Shown here: in pieces, positions 44,192-53,722 of the stretch | How positions within the stretch are numbered: the first letter of the stretch is position 1 | Layout of the letters: every line of letters begins with the position of its first letter | Assembly: GCF_000420445.1 (NCBI RefSeq) | Contig: NZ_ATUY01000005.1 | Span: forward strand, 62,001 to 126,000 | Reading direction: 5' to 3' | From: Actinotignum urinale DSM 15805 | GTDB lineage: Bacteria > Actinomycetota > Actinomycetes > Actinomycetales > Actinomycetaceae | Length of the DNA: 64,000 nucleotides | Program-made: the position numbers and the translations under genes | Notes under the pieces: generated by a model | What the model saw: only the letters and a program-made list of their open reading frames with translations | What the model was told of the DNA's origin: nothing | The model's database searches: none

Positions 44192-46675
44192 TTATTCTCC
44201 CGTTTCTGTGCGTGTTACGCCGGTGTTTCGTTCTGTTCCCGTACCCGAGTTCCGTTCTGCCTGCGCCCTCCCACTGCCGTTTGGATCCGTGCCCTCGTTT
44301 CCTTCTGCATCCATCAGGGGAATCGGGGGGCGCGAAGAAATCGGGCGGTTGGGCGCAGAAAGCCACAGTTCGCGTTGTGGTGTTTTCACAACATCAGCGA
44401 AAATTTCTGCGATTTCGTCCTCCAACACCGTTTCTTTTTCGAGCAAACGTTGTGCGAGGCGGTCAAGAACGTCGCGGTTATTCGTAATAATCCACCAGGC
44501 TTCCGTTAATGCGTCGTCGAGCAGTTTGCGTACGTTCTCGTCCACGGTTGCCGTCAGGGAATCCGAGTGTTGGGATCCGCCCATCATGTGTTCTTTTCCT
44601 TCGTCGGCAACGAGGCGAACGGCTCCCACATGTTCGGACATTCCGTATTCGGTGACCATTTTCCGTGCTGTCGCGGTGGCTTTTTGAATATCGTTGGACG
44701 CTCCTGTTGAGGGGTCTCCAAAAACAATTTCTTCCGCGGCGCGCCCGCCCAAAGCATAGGTGAGCTGGTCGAGAAGCTGGTTGCGGGTAACGGAGTAGCG
44801 ATCTTCTGTTGGCATCACCATGGTGTAGCCGAGCGCGCGCCCGCGAGGAAGAATCGTTACTTTCGTGACCGGATCAGAGTGGTGAAGAGCCGCGGCAGCC
44901 AACGCATGTCCGCCTTCATGGTATGCCGTCATTCGTCGATCTTCGGGGCTCATAACACGCGATTTGCGTTGGGGGCCTGCCATCACACGATCAGACGCCT
45001 CATCCAGATCGTCGTTGCTAATCACGCTGTTTCCGTGGCGCGCCGCAAGCAAAGCAGCCTCGTTCAAAATATTCGCCAAATCGGCGCCCGTGAAGCCGGG
45101 GGTACGCTTGGCAACGCCCGCCAAATCAACATCCGGGCCGAGTGGCTTGCCTTCGGCGTGAACTCGCAAAATCGCTTCGCGTCCCTTAATATCGGGGGCA
45201 TCTACGCTCACCTGGCGGTCAAAACGCCCCGGGCGCAGTAGCGCATCGTCCAACACATCCGGTCTGTTCGTTGCCGCCATTAAAACAACGGCTTCATCGG
45301 TTTCAAAACCATCCATTTCAACGAGAAGCTGGTTGAGTGTTTGGTCGCGTTCGTCGTTTCCATACGGGCCTTGTGAACGGCCACGCCCGATAGCATCAAT
45401 TTCGTCGATAAAAATAATTGCTGGCGCTTTTTTCTTTGCCTGCTTGAACAAATCGCGCACGCGAGAGGCACCCACACCCACGAACATTTCAATGAATTCG
45501 GAGGCAGAAATGGAGAAGAAGGGGACGTCGGCTTCGCCCGCAACGGCTTTTGCCAACAGAGTTTTACCCGTTCCTGGCGGACCGTACAGCAAAACGCCAC
45601 GAGGAATACGTGCGCCCAGTGCGGCGTAGCGATCCGGGTTTTTCAGGAAGTCAACGATTTCGCGCACTTCTTCAACGGCTTCATCTTCACCGGCAACATC
45701 AGCGAAGGTAACATTCGGTTTTTCTTCCTGGGCACTTTGATCTTTCGCGCCGAAACGGTTACCCATTTGCATGCGCATTGCCCAATAGAAGAACCCTAAA
45801 ATAATGAGGATGGGGAGCATGCTCGTCACGAGAGACATGAGCAGGCTTTGCGTGGGAACAACCGAGTTGTAGCCCTTCTTGATGTCGGCATTTTGGACGC
45901 GCGTCATCACGTCTTTACCTTGTGCGTCCACAAACTGGAATTCCACCTGTTTTCCGGTGTCTTTCTTTGTGCCGTTGTCCAGAGTGGTTGTTGTCGGTTT
46001 TGTGAGCCAGAGTTGAACGCGGTTAATTCCGTTCGTTACCTCAACACGCTCAATACTGCTCCCTCGAAGGAGATCCATCCCCTCGGAGGTACGAATCTGT
46101 GTCCACTGCATAGAGGACACAAAATTCCACGTTATTAACCCGATGACGAAAGCGGTAAGAATTCCCGCAAGTCCCCATTTTTTCTTGCGAGTTTTGGTTT
46201 CTTCCCCGTTCTTCTTGTCGTCTTTTTTCTTATCTTTATCGTTTTTCGACGACGATTCCACGACTTCACGTGGCGGGCGTGCTCGGCGGGCTTTGCGGGC
46301 GCGATCGTAATCGCTGTCCTTCTTGCTGGGGTTTGTGGAATCTTGCACGGGTTGAGGCTGGGGTTGCGCTTGCGGTTGAGGTTGCTCTTGCGGTTGAGGT
46401 TGCGACGGCTCTGTTTCTTGCGCCACGTTCGTCAAACCTTTGTATACCTGCGTTTCTTGCGCCGCGTTCGTCGAACCTTCAAGCTGTGTTTCTTGCGGGG
46501 CACTCATAGAATCGATATGACCTTGTGCCACATGCGCTACAGCTTCGCGATTGTGAGTTTCCTGAGGTTCTCCGGCGCTATGAGTCGCATTCGCGTTAGT
46601 GGGCTGGTTCTCCGCCTCGCTAGGTTGAGCCCTGCGCCCGCTATGTGTATGCGCGCTTTCCGTGCGTTCTTCCAC
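44192..46675 (-). CDS. ftsH: ATP-dependent zinc metalloprotease FtsH with long N-terminal extension
   Basis: An 827-residue membrane AAA+ protease that degrades damaged membrane and regulatory proteins. The family core is complete: periplasmic domain, second hydrophobic segment ([16 protein letters not shown]), Walker A ([20 protein letters not shown]), Walker B ([11 protein letters not shown]), SRH ([20 protein letters not shown]) and the zinc motif HEGGH (usually HEAGH). Before the first transmembrane helix ([19 protein letters not shown], ~168) is an unusual cytoplasmic extension of ~165 residues. It is Gln/Pro/Glu/Lys-rich, with repeated AQETQ-like units and a QPQPQ stretch. The GTG start (46673-46675) abuts the hpt stop. 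Confidence 0.95.
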   Translation of the reverse strand: MEERTESAHTHSGRRAQPSEAENQPTNANATHSAGEPQETHNREAVAHVAQGHIDSMSAPQETQLEGSTNAAQETQVYKGLTNVAQETEPSQPQPQEQPQPQAQPQPQPVQDSTNPSKKDSDYDRARKARRARPPREVVESSSKNDKDKKKDDKKNGEETKTRKKKWGLAGILTAFVIGLITWNFVSSMQWTQIRTSEGMDLLRGSSIERVEVTNGINRVQLWLTKPTTTTLDNGTKKDTGKQVEFQFVDAQGKDVMTRVQNADIKKGYNSVVPTQSLLMSLVTSMLPILIILGFFYWAMRMQMGNRFGAKDQSAQEEKPNVTFADVAGEDEAVEEVREIVDFLKNPDRYAALGARIPRGVLLYGPPGTGKTLLAKAVAGEADVPFFSISASEFIEMFVGVGASRVRDLFKQAKKKAPAIIFIDEIDAIGRGRSQGPYGNDERDQTLNQLLVEMDGFETDEAVVLMAATNRPDVLDDALLRPGRFDRQVSVDAPDIKGREAILRVHAEGKPLGPDVDLAGVAKRTPGFTGADLANILNEAALLAARHGNSVISNDDLDEASDRVMAGPQRKSRVMSPEDRRMTAYHEGGHALAAAALHHSDPVTKVTILPRGRALGYTMVMPTEDRYSVTRNQLLDQLTYALGGRAAEEIVFGDPSTGASNDIQKATATARKMVTEYGMSEHVGAVRLVADEGKEHMMGGSQHSDSLTATVDENVRKLLDDALTEAWWIITNNRDVLDRLAQRLLEKETVLEDEIAEIFADVVKTPQRELWLSAPNRPISSRPPIPLMDAEGNEGTDPNGSGRAQAERNSGTGTERNTGVTRTETGE

Positions 46676-47236
46676 TTATCCTCCGTACACGTGGGGTGCC
46701 AAAATACCCACGAAGGGCAGATGGCGATACTTCTCTGCGTAGTCTAGTCCATAGCCAACAACAAATTCATTGGGAATGTCAAAGCCAAGGAAGTCAACTT
46801 CAATATCTACCTTAAGTGCCTCCGGTTTGCGAAGAATTGTGGCAATCTTTACGCTTTTAGCCCCGCGAGTTATCAGGTTTTCTTTCAACCATTTCAAGGT
46901 AAGCCCGGAATCGATAATATCCTCCACAATGAGAATATTGCGTCCGGTAACGTCCGTATCCAAATCTTTAAGAATACGCACCACGCCGGAGGACTTTGTT
47001 CCCGCCCCGTAGGAGGATACCGCCATCCAATCCATATCGATAGAGGTATGGAGTTTGCGCACAAGATCCGCAACCACCATAACGGCTCCTTTGAGCACGC
47101 CCACAACCAGCAGGCTGTCCTCACATTCTTTGTATTCTTTGTCGATCTGTTGTGCCATTTCCTCTAGTTTTGCGTCAATCTCATCTCCGGTAACCAAAAC
47201 TTGAGAAATCTTATCGCCCATATCTTGCAAATCCAT
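46676..47236 (-). CDS. hpt: Hypoxanthine phosphoribosyltransferase
   Basis: A 186-residue purine-salvage enzyme. The PRPP-binding motif is ILIVEDIIDSGLTLKWL (about residues 107-123), preceded by LLVVGVLKGAVMVVADLVRK and SSYGAGTKSSG, and followed by VDFLGFDIPNEFVVGYGLDY. Start ATG 47234-47236 has GGGGGG four to nine bases upstream; a longer in-frame reading to 47248 is less likely. It lies 15 bases after tilS and abuts ftsH, the conserved tilS-hpt-ftsH order. Confidence 0.96.
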   Translation of the reverse strand: MDLQDMGDKISQVLVTGDEIDAKLEEMAQQIDKEYKECEDSLLVVGVLKGAVMVVADLVRKLHTSIDMDWMAVSSYGAGTKSSGVVRILKDLDTDVTGRNILIVEDIIDSGLTLKWLKENLITRGAKSVKIATILRKPEALKVDIEVDFLGFDIPNEFVVGYGLDYAEKYRHLPFVGILAPHVYGG

Positions 47237-47251
47237 GAATCCCCCCAAGGT

Positions 47252-48355
47252 TCAATGTGTGGCGTTCTCAGGGGATTTTTTTACCCCGCTGAGAACAATC
47301 AGTTTACCCCGCCTCTCGCATTGAGCGCCGGGAATATCCGCATAGCGATGCCCATGCTGACCTCGTGTAATTTTTTCCATGCTGTCGATATGTGTTCTGC
47401 TCAACTCGCCGGCACGCGCCCCACACTTTAACGCACATAACCGCAAAATTCGCGTGCTGAGCGCAGGATGCAAACGCAGCAACGATTCTCTTTGCACGAC
47501 GATAACCGTTTCGCCCACGCGGGCTACTTTTTCCGTATCGGTTGTTTCGACGTAACTTCCCTCATTTTTCATTCGCTCTAATTCTTGACCCGCTATCATG
47601 TCAAGCGCATCATTATCGCGACGGAGAAGATCAGCGGTGTCCGCGAGCGCGCGCGTCACGCCATCCCCCACAGCTTCTCGCAGAGCCGGCAACGCCGTAT
47701 GGCGTATCGCGTTACGTGTAAGAGGTTTTCCGTCCTTAGCGCGCCATTCGCCGTCCGGCTCATTCGTCGGGTCATCGACCCACGCTACGTTCTCGCTACG
47801 TAAGGCGGCGCGCAAATCTCGTCGTCGTATATGAAGAAGGGGGCGTAATGCTAAGGTGCCTCGTGTGGACGTCGGCAACTGCGCAAGCGGAGCCATACCG
47901 GCAAGGGAACGTGGCCCACTCCCGCGCGACAATCCCAAGAGAAGCGTCTCGGCTTGATCGTCTTGAGTGTGCCCCAAGAGCACAACGCCACCCGTTTCTA
48001 TCGCGACACTTTCCAGTGTGCTGTAACGTGCGTTGCGTGCTCCAGCTTCCGGCCCGCCGTCCTTATCAATTTGGACGCGAATAGTGCGAACATCCTCTAT
48101 GCCCTCGTCGCGAAGCCATCGCGCAACAAGGGCCGCCTCGTTTGCAGAACCTTCTCGCACCCCGTGATCGACCGTCACGCACACTATACGATACCCGTCT
48201 TTGTTCGCAACAAAACGGGCAATATGTGCTAACGCCATAGAATCGGAACCGCCAGAAACCGCAACGATAAGCGGGGTTCCGGGGGGAAGTTTGGCGCGTG
48301 CAATCAGGGCGCGCAAGGCAGAGCGCCCCTGGGCAAGAGCGGGGTGAAGATACAT
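47252..48355 (-). CDS. tilS: tRNA(Ile)-lysidine synthase
   Basis: A 367-residue N-type ATP pyrophosphatase that modifies the wobble C of tRNA-Ile(CAU) to lysidine. The PP-loop is LIVAVSGGSDSMALAHIA. Also present are VDHGVREGSANEAALVARWL, LLGHTQDDQAETLLLGLSRG and a C-terminal domain reduced compared with E. coli, as usual for Actinobacteria. ATG 48353-48355 shares a base with the dacB stop (TAATG). Confidence 0.94.
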   Translation of the reverse strand: MYLHPALAQGRSALRALIARAKLPPGTPLIVAVSGGSDSMALAHIARFVANKDGYRIVCVTVDHGVREGSANEAALVARWLRDEGIEDVRTIRVQIDKDGGPEAGARNARYSTLESVAIETGGVVLLGHTQDDQAETLLLGLSRGSGPRSLAGMAPLAQLPTSTRGTLALRPLLHIRRRDLRAALRSENVAWVDDPTNEPDGEWRAKDGKPLTRNAIRHTALPALREAVGDGVTRALADTADLLRRDNDALDMIAGQELERMKNEGSYVETTDTEKVARVGETVIVVQRESLLRLHPALSTRILRLCALKCGARAGELSRTHIDSMEKITRGQHGHRYADIPGAQCERRGKLIVLSGVKKSPENATH

Positions 48356-49710
48356 TACAGTGTGGCGAGTTTCTTTAAGAAGTCATCTTCGGCGTTGCGG
48401 GCAAGTTTTTGGGCGTCATCGGCTTTGAGTTCATCAAGGATAATGGCGAATTCGATGAGGTGCCCAGATTTGGTGTTCACCACCCCGGATAAAGACACGG
48501 CCTCGTCCAAGGTCCCGGTTTTTCCGCGAACCCTTCCACCCGCCTCCGGGCCAGCGATGCGCAAATCGAGTGTGCCGTTTACGCCGGAAACGGCGTACCC
48601 CGCACCGATGGACTCAAGTTCTGGGTGTTTGTGGGTGACGACGTCGCTGGTGATGGCAAGAAGGAGGTTGGGTGTGATGCGGTTGTGTTCGCTCAGGCCC
48701 GAATTGTCGAAGAGCTTAACGCCAACCATCGGATAGCCGAGTTTAGTGAGTACCTGTAACGTGGCTTTCGCCCCTCCATCAAAGTTCGGGGGGTTTCCTG
48801 TTTTCACGGCAATAAGATGCCCGAGGGTTTCTGCCCCGGAGTTATCTGATTCGGTGAGCACGAGGTCAACAATTTCTTGAATGGGTGCGGATTCGACACG
48901 GCCGATTTCTTTGGCATTTGCCGGAGTTTTTTCACCCGGTGCGGGGTTCACGGTGATGCCTTCGTTGCGCAGTGCGGTGATGAAAATATTTGTGGCTACG
49001 CCCGCAGGGTCTTTTTCGTAGCCCCAATGTTCCGCTTTTCCGCCACGATATGCGATTGCTGATATTGGCGCCATATAGTTGCGGTTTTTGGTGGCTACGT
49101 TCGGGTTAAGTGGTGTCCCTTCGAAAAGGGTGTTGTCGAGTTTTAACGTAATTGTTGTGGTGCCGTTTTCCTTGAGGGACTTGGCGGTTTGGCGCGCTAA
49201 ATCGTTGATATTGGCGCGTTCGCGTACGGGGCGCACGGCCTCTTTGGAATCCACCCCGAGGAAAATATCGCCGCCTCCCACGAGGTAGAGGGCGGAGCCA
49301 CTGAGCATAGTACGTGTAGGAAGTGTTGTGTGGGGGCCGAGTGTGTGAAGCGCAGCTACCGCCGTGAGGACTTTAGTGTTCGATGCAGGGGTGAGCGGTG
49401 TAGCTCCGTCTTTGTCGTAGAGGATTTTATTGGTAGTAGCATCTCGGACGACGAACGCTAGTTTTCCTTTTACCCGCTGATCGCTCGCGAACTGCGTGGC
49501 AAGTTCTTTGACTTTTTCTTCGGGTGCCGGGGTGTGTTTTGTGCTAATTTCTTTCGCCGGAACGGGTTTTTCTACTTTTGGATAGGGCGCAATACGCACG
49601 GAAGTCGAAAAAGTAAGAGGTCCCGGGGTAAGATTTAAAGCGTCAGCAAATACATAGCCACTTCCGAGGGTAAGAAGAATGGATAATCCTACGCGTATTT
49701 TTCCTTTCAC
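48355..49710 (-). CDS. dacB: D-alanyl-D-alanine carboxypeptidase/endopeptidase (PBP4 type)
   Basis: A low-molecular-mass PBP of about 451 residues, exported by the N-terminal hydrophobic segment (VGLSILLTLGSGYVFA). The three active-site motifs are present: SNTK (TPASNTKVLTAVAAL), SDN (LTESDNSGAETLG) and KTG (RGKTGTLDEA), in the order and spacing of class C PBP4 enzymes that trim peptidoglycan. Start: GTG 49710 is chosen because the membrane segment follows; ATG 49752 is also in frame. It is the first gene of the tilS-hpt-ftsH-folate run and is divergent from ppa. Confidence 0.9.
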   Translation of the reverse strand: MKGKIRVGLSILLTLGSGYVFADALNLTPGPLTFSTSVRIAPYPKVEKPVPAKEISTKHTPAPEEKVKELATQFASDQRVKGKLAFVVRDATTNKILYDKDGATPLTPASNTKVLTAVAALHTLGPHTTLPTRTMLSGSALYLVGGGDIFLGVDSKEAVRPVRERANINDLARQTAKSLKENGTTTITLKLDNTLFEGTPLNPNVATKNRNYMAPISAIAYRGGKAEHWGYEKDPAGVATNIFITALRNEGITVNPAPGEKTPANAKEIGRVESAPIQEIVDLVLTESDNSGAETLGHLIAVKTGNPPNFDGGAKATLQVLTKLGYPMVGVKLFDNSGLSEHNRITPNLLLAITSDVVTHKHPELESIGAGYAVSGVNGTLDLRIAGPEAGGRVRGKTGTLDEAVSLSGVVNTKSGHLIEFAIILDELKADDAQKLARNAEDDFLKKLATL

Positions 49711-49793
49711 GCCCCAATTATCGCACGGAAGGCAGTGGCTGTGTGTGAGCATATCGAAACGTCACAAGCGCGCAAATAAGGAGCACACTTCTC

Positions 49794-50297
49794 ATGATGG
49801 AATTTGATGTCACCATCGAAATCCCTAAGGGGAACCGAAATAAGTACGAACTTGACCATGAAACAGGCCGGATTCGTTTGGATCGTATGCTGTTCACCTC
49901 AACACGTTACCCCGATGATTATGGTTTTATTGATGATACTCTCGGTGAGGATGGGGATCCTTTGGATGCCCTGGTATTACTGGAAGAGCCGACGTTCCCC
50001 GGTTGCGTGATTCGTTGCCGTGCGTTGGGAATGTTCCGTATGCGCGACGAAAAAGGTGGCGACGATAAAGTCCTCTGTGTTCCCGCAGCCGACCAGCGTG
50101 CCAGCTGGCGTACCGAAATTGAGGATGTGAGCGAGTTCCATCGTCTCGAAATCCAGCATTTCTTTGAGGTGTATAAGGACTTGGAGCCGGGCAAGTCTGT
50201 TGAGGGCGCCCACTGGGTTGGTCGCGAAGCCGCCGAGGAGGAAATTCGACGCTCCTACCAGCGCGCCATTGACCAAAACTACGGCCACACTGCCTAG
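49794..50297 (+). CDS. ppa: Inorganic pyrophosphatase, class I
   Basis: A 167-residue soluble enzyme that splits pyrophosphate. It has the signature [17 protein letters not shown] with its metal-binding Asp residues, [16 protein letters not shown] and the Lys/Tyr-containing C-terminal part. AAGGAG lies ten bases upstream of the tandem ATGATG at 49794. The usual place in Actinobacteria is next to dacB, as here. Confidence 0.95.
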   Translation: MMEFDVTIEIPKGNRNKYELDHETGRIRLDRMLFTSTRYPDDYGFIDDTLGEDGDPLDALVLLEEPTFPGCVIRCRALGMFRMRDEKGGDDKVLCVPAADQRASWRTEIEDVSEFHRLEIQHFFEVYKDLEPGKSVEGAHWVGREAAEEEIRRSYQRAIDQNYGHTA

Positions 50298-50322
50298 AAC
50301 TGCCGGTAGTCTCACGTTTAAC

Positions 50323-50368
50323 CTGTGTTGTGTTTGCTAACGAATATTCGTTAACAAACACAACACAG
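50323..50368. repeat. 46-bp nearly perfect palindrome downstream of ppa
   Basis: Two 23-base arms, 22 of 23 paired, with no loop: CTGTGTTGTGTTTGCTAACG... against its inverted copy ending ...CAAACACAACACAG. It is centred at 50345/50346 (AAT|ATT), 26 bases after the ppa stop. It may act as a terminator-like structure, a symmetric protein-binding site, or a cruciform. There is no T-run directly after it. The ~200 bases to the next gene hold nothing else recognised. Confidence 0.85.
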
Positions 50369-50514
50369 CTCGCCATCTATGGCTAAGAAGAGCTAGGCGC
50401 TCAACATAACAAACAACACGCCCAAAAAGCCACGTTTTTACGCTTACTCCTTTAAAACCGGATAAAAGAAGCGAATAAATAGAAAACGGACGAATAAGCG
50501 TACGCTAAGGGGCC

Positions 50515-51471
50515 TTACTGCATAGCTTCCACGATGTTGTGCGCAATTCTTTCGATAACGGTTACGCACACGGAATTTCCTGCCTGCTTATATAAGCGCG
50601 AGGTTGCCATGTCGGGGAGTGTGAAACTTTCCGGAAAACCCTGCGCATTAAAGCATTCGTGGGGCGTGAGTTTTCTTATGCCGGCCGCCGTGCGCACGAG
50701 GGGAACATTATGCCCACCCTCCCCCATATTTGCGGTGAGAGTTGGTACAACACCGGACATATTTTTGCGCACATAACGCCGACGCCACTGATACACCGTA
50801 TCGGGATCGTCCATAGCTTGCGTGAGTTGCTCAAAAATATCGCCTTTATATTTTCCGTCCCGGTAGTAAAAACGTTCGTCAACGGGATGCTCAAAATCTA
50901 TAATATCTTCAAGTTTTGTGGTGAGCGGAACGGGTTGCGGGAAATCAAACTTATTAAAGTCCTCCACATTTTTAAAGCCCACAATATAGATGCGTTCCCT
51001 GTTTTGGGGAATATTTCCGTATTCCATCGCATTTAATACCTTGTACCTGTAGTGGTATCCCTCGGTTTGCAAAGCATCGAGAATAACGCGGAACGTGTTC
51101 CCTCCGTCGTGCGCAACAAGATTTTTCACATTTTCCAGAAATATGACGCGCGGTTTTTTCTCGTGAACGATTCGCATGAGTTCAAAGAAGAGAGTTCCGC
51201 GTCCTTTTTCGTCGCGAAAACCCTGGCGATAGCCCGCAATAGAGAATGCTTGGCACGGGAACCCGCCCGCAATAATATCGACATCTGGAACATCTGTGGC
51301 TGGTACTTGTTCAATATCGCGAGGGTCGACGGAAATCGGGAAATTTTTTTCAAAAGTTTGGATGGGGTAGGGATCGAATTCGTTTGCGTAGACGAGGTCC
51401 ACCTTACCTGTGGCGTGGAAACCTAAATCAATACCACCTACGCCGGCGAAAAACGATGCCATTGTGAACAT
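50515..51471 (-). CDS. DNA (cytosine-5-)-methyltransferase
   Basis: A 318-residue methyltransferase with all main motifs: I (ASFFAGVGGIDLGFHATG), IV with the catalytic PCQ (IAGGFPCQAFSIAGYRQG), VI (VIFLENVKNL), VIII (NIPQNRERIYIVGF), a short target-recognition region, and X (YKQAGNSVCVTVIERI). GGAGG lies six bases upstream of ATG 51469-51471. No restriction endonuclease gene lies nearby, so it looks like an orphan methylase; the recognition sequence cannot be inferred. The upstream region has a 26-bp direct repeat that may be an operator. Confidence 0.95.
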   Translation of the reverse strand: MFTMASFFAGVGGIDLGFHATGKVDLVYANEFDPYPIQTFEKNFPISVDPRDIEQVPATDVPDVDIIAGGFPCQAFSIAGYRQGFRDEKGRGTLFFELMRIVHEKKPRVIFLENVKNLVAHDGGNTFRVILDALQTEGYHYRYKVLNAMEYGNIPQNRERIYIVGFKNVEDFNKFDFPQPVPLTTKLEDIIDFEHPVDERFYYRDGKYKGDIFEQLTQAMDDPDTVYQWRRRYVRKNMSGVVPTLTANMGEGGHNVPLVRTAAGIRKLTPHECFNAQGFPESFTLPDMATSRLYKQAGNSVCVTVIERIAHNIVEAMQ

Positions 51472-51514
51472 AACCCACCTCCAAACTTCCGACAGTAACC
51501 TTGCATATGATGCC

Positions 51515-51567
51515 GACCGTTCTATCTTAAACTGGCGCTGGTCGTTCTATCCTAAACTAAAGCGCTG
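51515..51567. repeat. 26-27-bp direct repeat upstream of the methyltransferase gene
   Basis: GACCGTTCTATCTTAAACTG... (51515-51540) is followed immediately by GTCGTTCTATCCTAAACTAA... (51541-51567). The shared core is CGTTCTATCYTAAACT, with both units ending GCGCTG. It lies 44-96 bases upstream of the methyltransferase start codon, so it could overlap its promoter. Confidence 0.85.
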
Positions 51568-51701
51568 GTGCGCGTAGCCTCACGCACCCCGTGTCACACT
51601 CCATGGAGGCAACCCGTGTTCATATTCAAAGTGTGCAATGGAAAAATCTTCGGGGATGCGCAAAGCGCTCCGTTTTGCGGTGCTCAAAATCCGTTGTGGA
51701 A

Positions 51702-51825
51702 ATAATGAATGACAAAGGGGTACACCACTGATAGCCGGCCCAGAATTACTCACGTCAACGCAGATAATGAATGACGAAGAGGTGCGCCACTGGTAGGCAA
51801 CCCAGAATTACCCACATCAAAGAAA
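51702..51825. repeat. 62-bp direct tandem repeat in an intergenic gap
   Basis: Two contiguous 62-bp units (51702-51763 and 51764-51825), about 79% identical by eye, both beginning ATAATGAATGAC and containing CCCAGAATTAC. Neither contains an open frame of note. The gap 51472-51941 has no gene; besides these repeats and the shorter ones near the methyltransferase I see nothing else in it. Confidence 0.85.
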
Positions 51826-51941
51826 ATCGAACACTCATTGACGCACAATTTATGCACTAAATCGAGAGCCGGACGCGAAATCACGGAGTAAAACATCGGC
51901 AGAGGCGGAACTATCCCCGAAAATATCCACCGGGGCGGATG

Positions 51942-53330
51942 TTATCCAATGACGCGGATGTAGCGTGGGTTACCCCAGATGGGGGCTTCGCCGGTTCCCT
52001 TCGCTGGATTACGTGCGGCGATATGCATTCCATTTCCGGTGTAGATACCAACGTGGCCAGGCCACCACAGCAAATCGCCTGGGCGAGCTTGGGATGCGGG
52101 TATTTCACGGCCAGCGCCACGTTGAGCACCGGATGTACGCGGAAGGTTTACTCCAAACTTGCGGTAAATATAGCTGGTGAAACCTGAGCAATCCCAACCT
52201 CTGGGCGTCGTTCCGCCCCACACATAAGGCGTTCCGGCGAATTGGCGAGCATAGCGAACGATATCTCCACCGATTCCACTGGGTGCTGGAATTACTGAGG
52301 CATTGGAGTTTGAGGACGATGCGTCGTCGGGCTCCCAGCCACGTGCTGGACGAGCTGGGCGAGATTGTTCTTGTCTCCTTTGCTGTTCCTGCTGCTGGGC
52401 GCGCTCGCGTTCGCGTTGGGCGGCAACTTGGCGTTGCGCTTCAATAGCTGCGCGTCGCTTTTCCGCCTTGGCGTTTTCTTCATTTTCTTGGCGTTCACGT
52501 TCTGCAGTCGCCGTGGCATTAGCAGCAGCTTCTTCTTCAATACGTTTGCGTTCGGCTTCAGCGGCAGCGCGCGCAACTGCTTCTTTTTGTTCCTGCTGCA
52601 TGCGTTCAAGCTCTGCTGTTGTTCCTTTTTGAGCCGCTAATTGCACAAAAAGAGCTTCGCGCTGAGTGGAAATCTCTGCAAGTTTTGCGTTTAATCCTTC
52701 TGCTGCTTTTTGAGCAGATACTGCTAATCTTTCGGCCCGGGCAGCGACTTTGCCTTGTTCTTCTGCCTTTTTATCCGCTTCTTTTTGCAAATTATTAGCA
52801 ATATCGCGCGTGGCCTCGTATTTTTGAAGTTTTTGATCGGTTACCTGCCCTGCCGTGCGGAAAGCGCGGTGGCGATCTTGTGCATCACGAAGGGACGTTG
52901 CGCCGAAGAAAGCGGATGCCGTCGAAAAACGTGTGGAAGAATCGCGATACATTGCCGATGAAATTCGACCCAATTCCTTCTGGGTGGCCTGTGCATTACC
53001 GCGAGCGTTATTTGCCGCAATTTGTGCATCTTCCGCTAAACCAATTGCTTCTTCAAGTTTTTCTTGTGTAGCAAGAGCTGCCGCTTCTTTTTGAACGACG
53101 TTCGTTCTAGCCATTTCGGCTTGTGCTGAAAGTCCGGCAAGTTGTGCCTCTAAGCCGGCAATGCTTTGCGCCGTTGCATTTTCTGCATTTTTCGCCACCC
53201 TAATCTCTTCATCGCTGACGTCATCGGCAAATGTTGACGGGATAACGGAGAATCCTAGCGAGGTAGCCGCGAGTAGCGCCACGGCTTTCCGGGGGCTTAC
53301 CTTCACGATTTTTCCTTTGCTGATATTCAT
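51942..53330 (-). CDS. NlpC/P60-family peptidoglycan endopeptidase
   Basis: A 462-residue secreted protein: signal peptide (AVALLAATSLGFSVIPSTFA), then a long coiled coil (about 40-320, Ala/Glu/Gln/Arg-rich) as in RipC/PcsB-type hydrolases, and a C-terminal NlpC/P60 domain. The catalytic Cys is in GWDCSGFTSYIYRKFG and the His in WPGHVGIYTGNGMHIAAR. It cleaves peptide stems of peptidoglycan, probably at cell separation. Start ATG 53330 follows GGAAGGTGAAGG; longer readings (to 53372) are less likely. A palindrome ATTACAC-AC-GTGTAAT lies about 100 bases upstream. Confidence 0.9.
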   Translation of the reverse strand: MNISKGKIVKVSPRKAVALLAATSLGFSVIPSTFADDVSDEEIRVAKNAENATAQSIAGLEAQLAGLSAQAEMARTNVVQKEAAALATQEKLEEAIGLAEDAQIAANNARGNAQATQKELGRISSAMYRDSSTRFSTASAFFGATSLRDAQDRHRAFRTAGQVTDQKLQKYEATRDIANNLQKEADKKAEEQGKVAARAERLAVSAQKAAEGLNAKLAEISTQREALFVQLAAQKGTTAELERMQQEQKEAVARAAAEAERKRIEEEAAANATATAERERQENEENAKAEKRRAAIEAQRQVAAQRERERAQQQEQQRRQEQSRPARPARGWEPDDASSSNSNASVIPAPSGIGGDIVRYARQFAGTPYVWGGTTPRGWDCSGFTSYIYRKFGVNLPRTSGAQRGAGREIPASQARPGDLLWWPGHVGIYTGNGMHIAARNPAKGTGEAPIWGNPRYIRVIG

Positions 53331-53594
53331 AACCTTCACCTTCCCAAGTGGCGCACGGCACCTACGCGCCACGTAACGATTCCAACATACACCACACCAG
53401 TCAAATACGAAACATCTTTAACATAATTACACACGTGTAATTAAAAGCAACATACGCAACTTTAAGCACAATCGTAACAATCCTCACATTATTTTGTCGC
53501 CTTTTTGAGCTTTCTGCAACAATGGACACGCTTGCCCCGTTTCGTTATAGCGCGCTAAGGTTGTCCCATGCTTAAAAACATGCGAATGCCCCAT

Positions 53595-53685
53595 TAGCAC
53601 ACGCTGGGAAACCACGTGTGCTATTAGCCATTCATTAAATGGCGGGCGCGTGGATCGCATGAACAGAGGCGTATCAGTCGCCCGC
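53595..53685 (+). promoter_or_regulatory. Structured leader before the metY-like gene
   Basis: Three hairpins in a row between 53331 and the metY-like start: TAGCACACG/CGTGTGCTA (53595-53603 with 53615-53623), GCCATT/AATGGC (53627-53632 with 53638-53643) and GCGGGCG/CGCCCGC (53642-53648 with 53679-53685). The last two share two bases and so may exclude each other. I compared it by eye with the SAM-I, SAM-II and SAM-IV riboswitch consensus sequences and found no match. The rest of the 392-base gap has no gene. Confidence 0.45.
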
Positions 53686-53722
53686 TCCCCAAGAAAATAC
53701 ATAAATATTAAAGGAGAGCACA

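Noticed and set aside
50286-50309. Stop-codon repeat at the end of ppa (ACTGCCTAG, AACTGCCGGTAG)
   Set aside because: Only about nine bases match and with a gap, so it is not counted among the 3'-end duplications.
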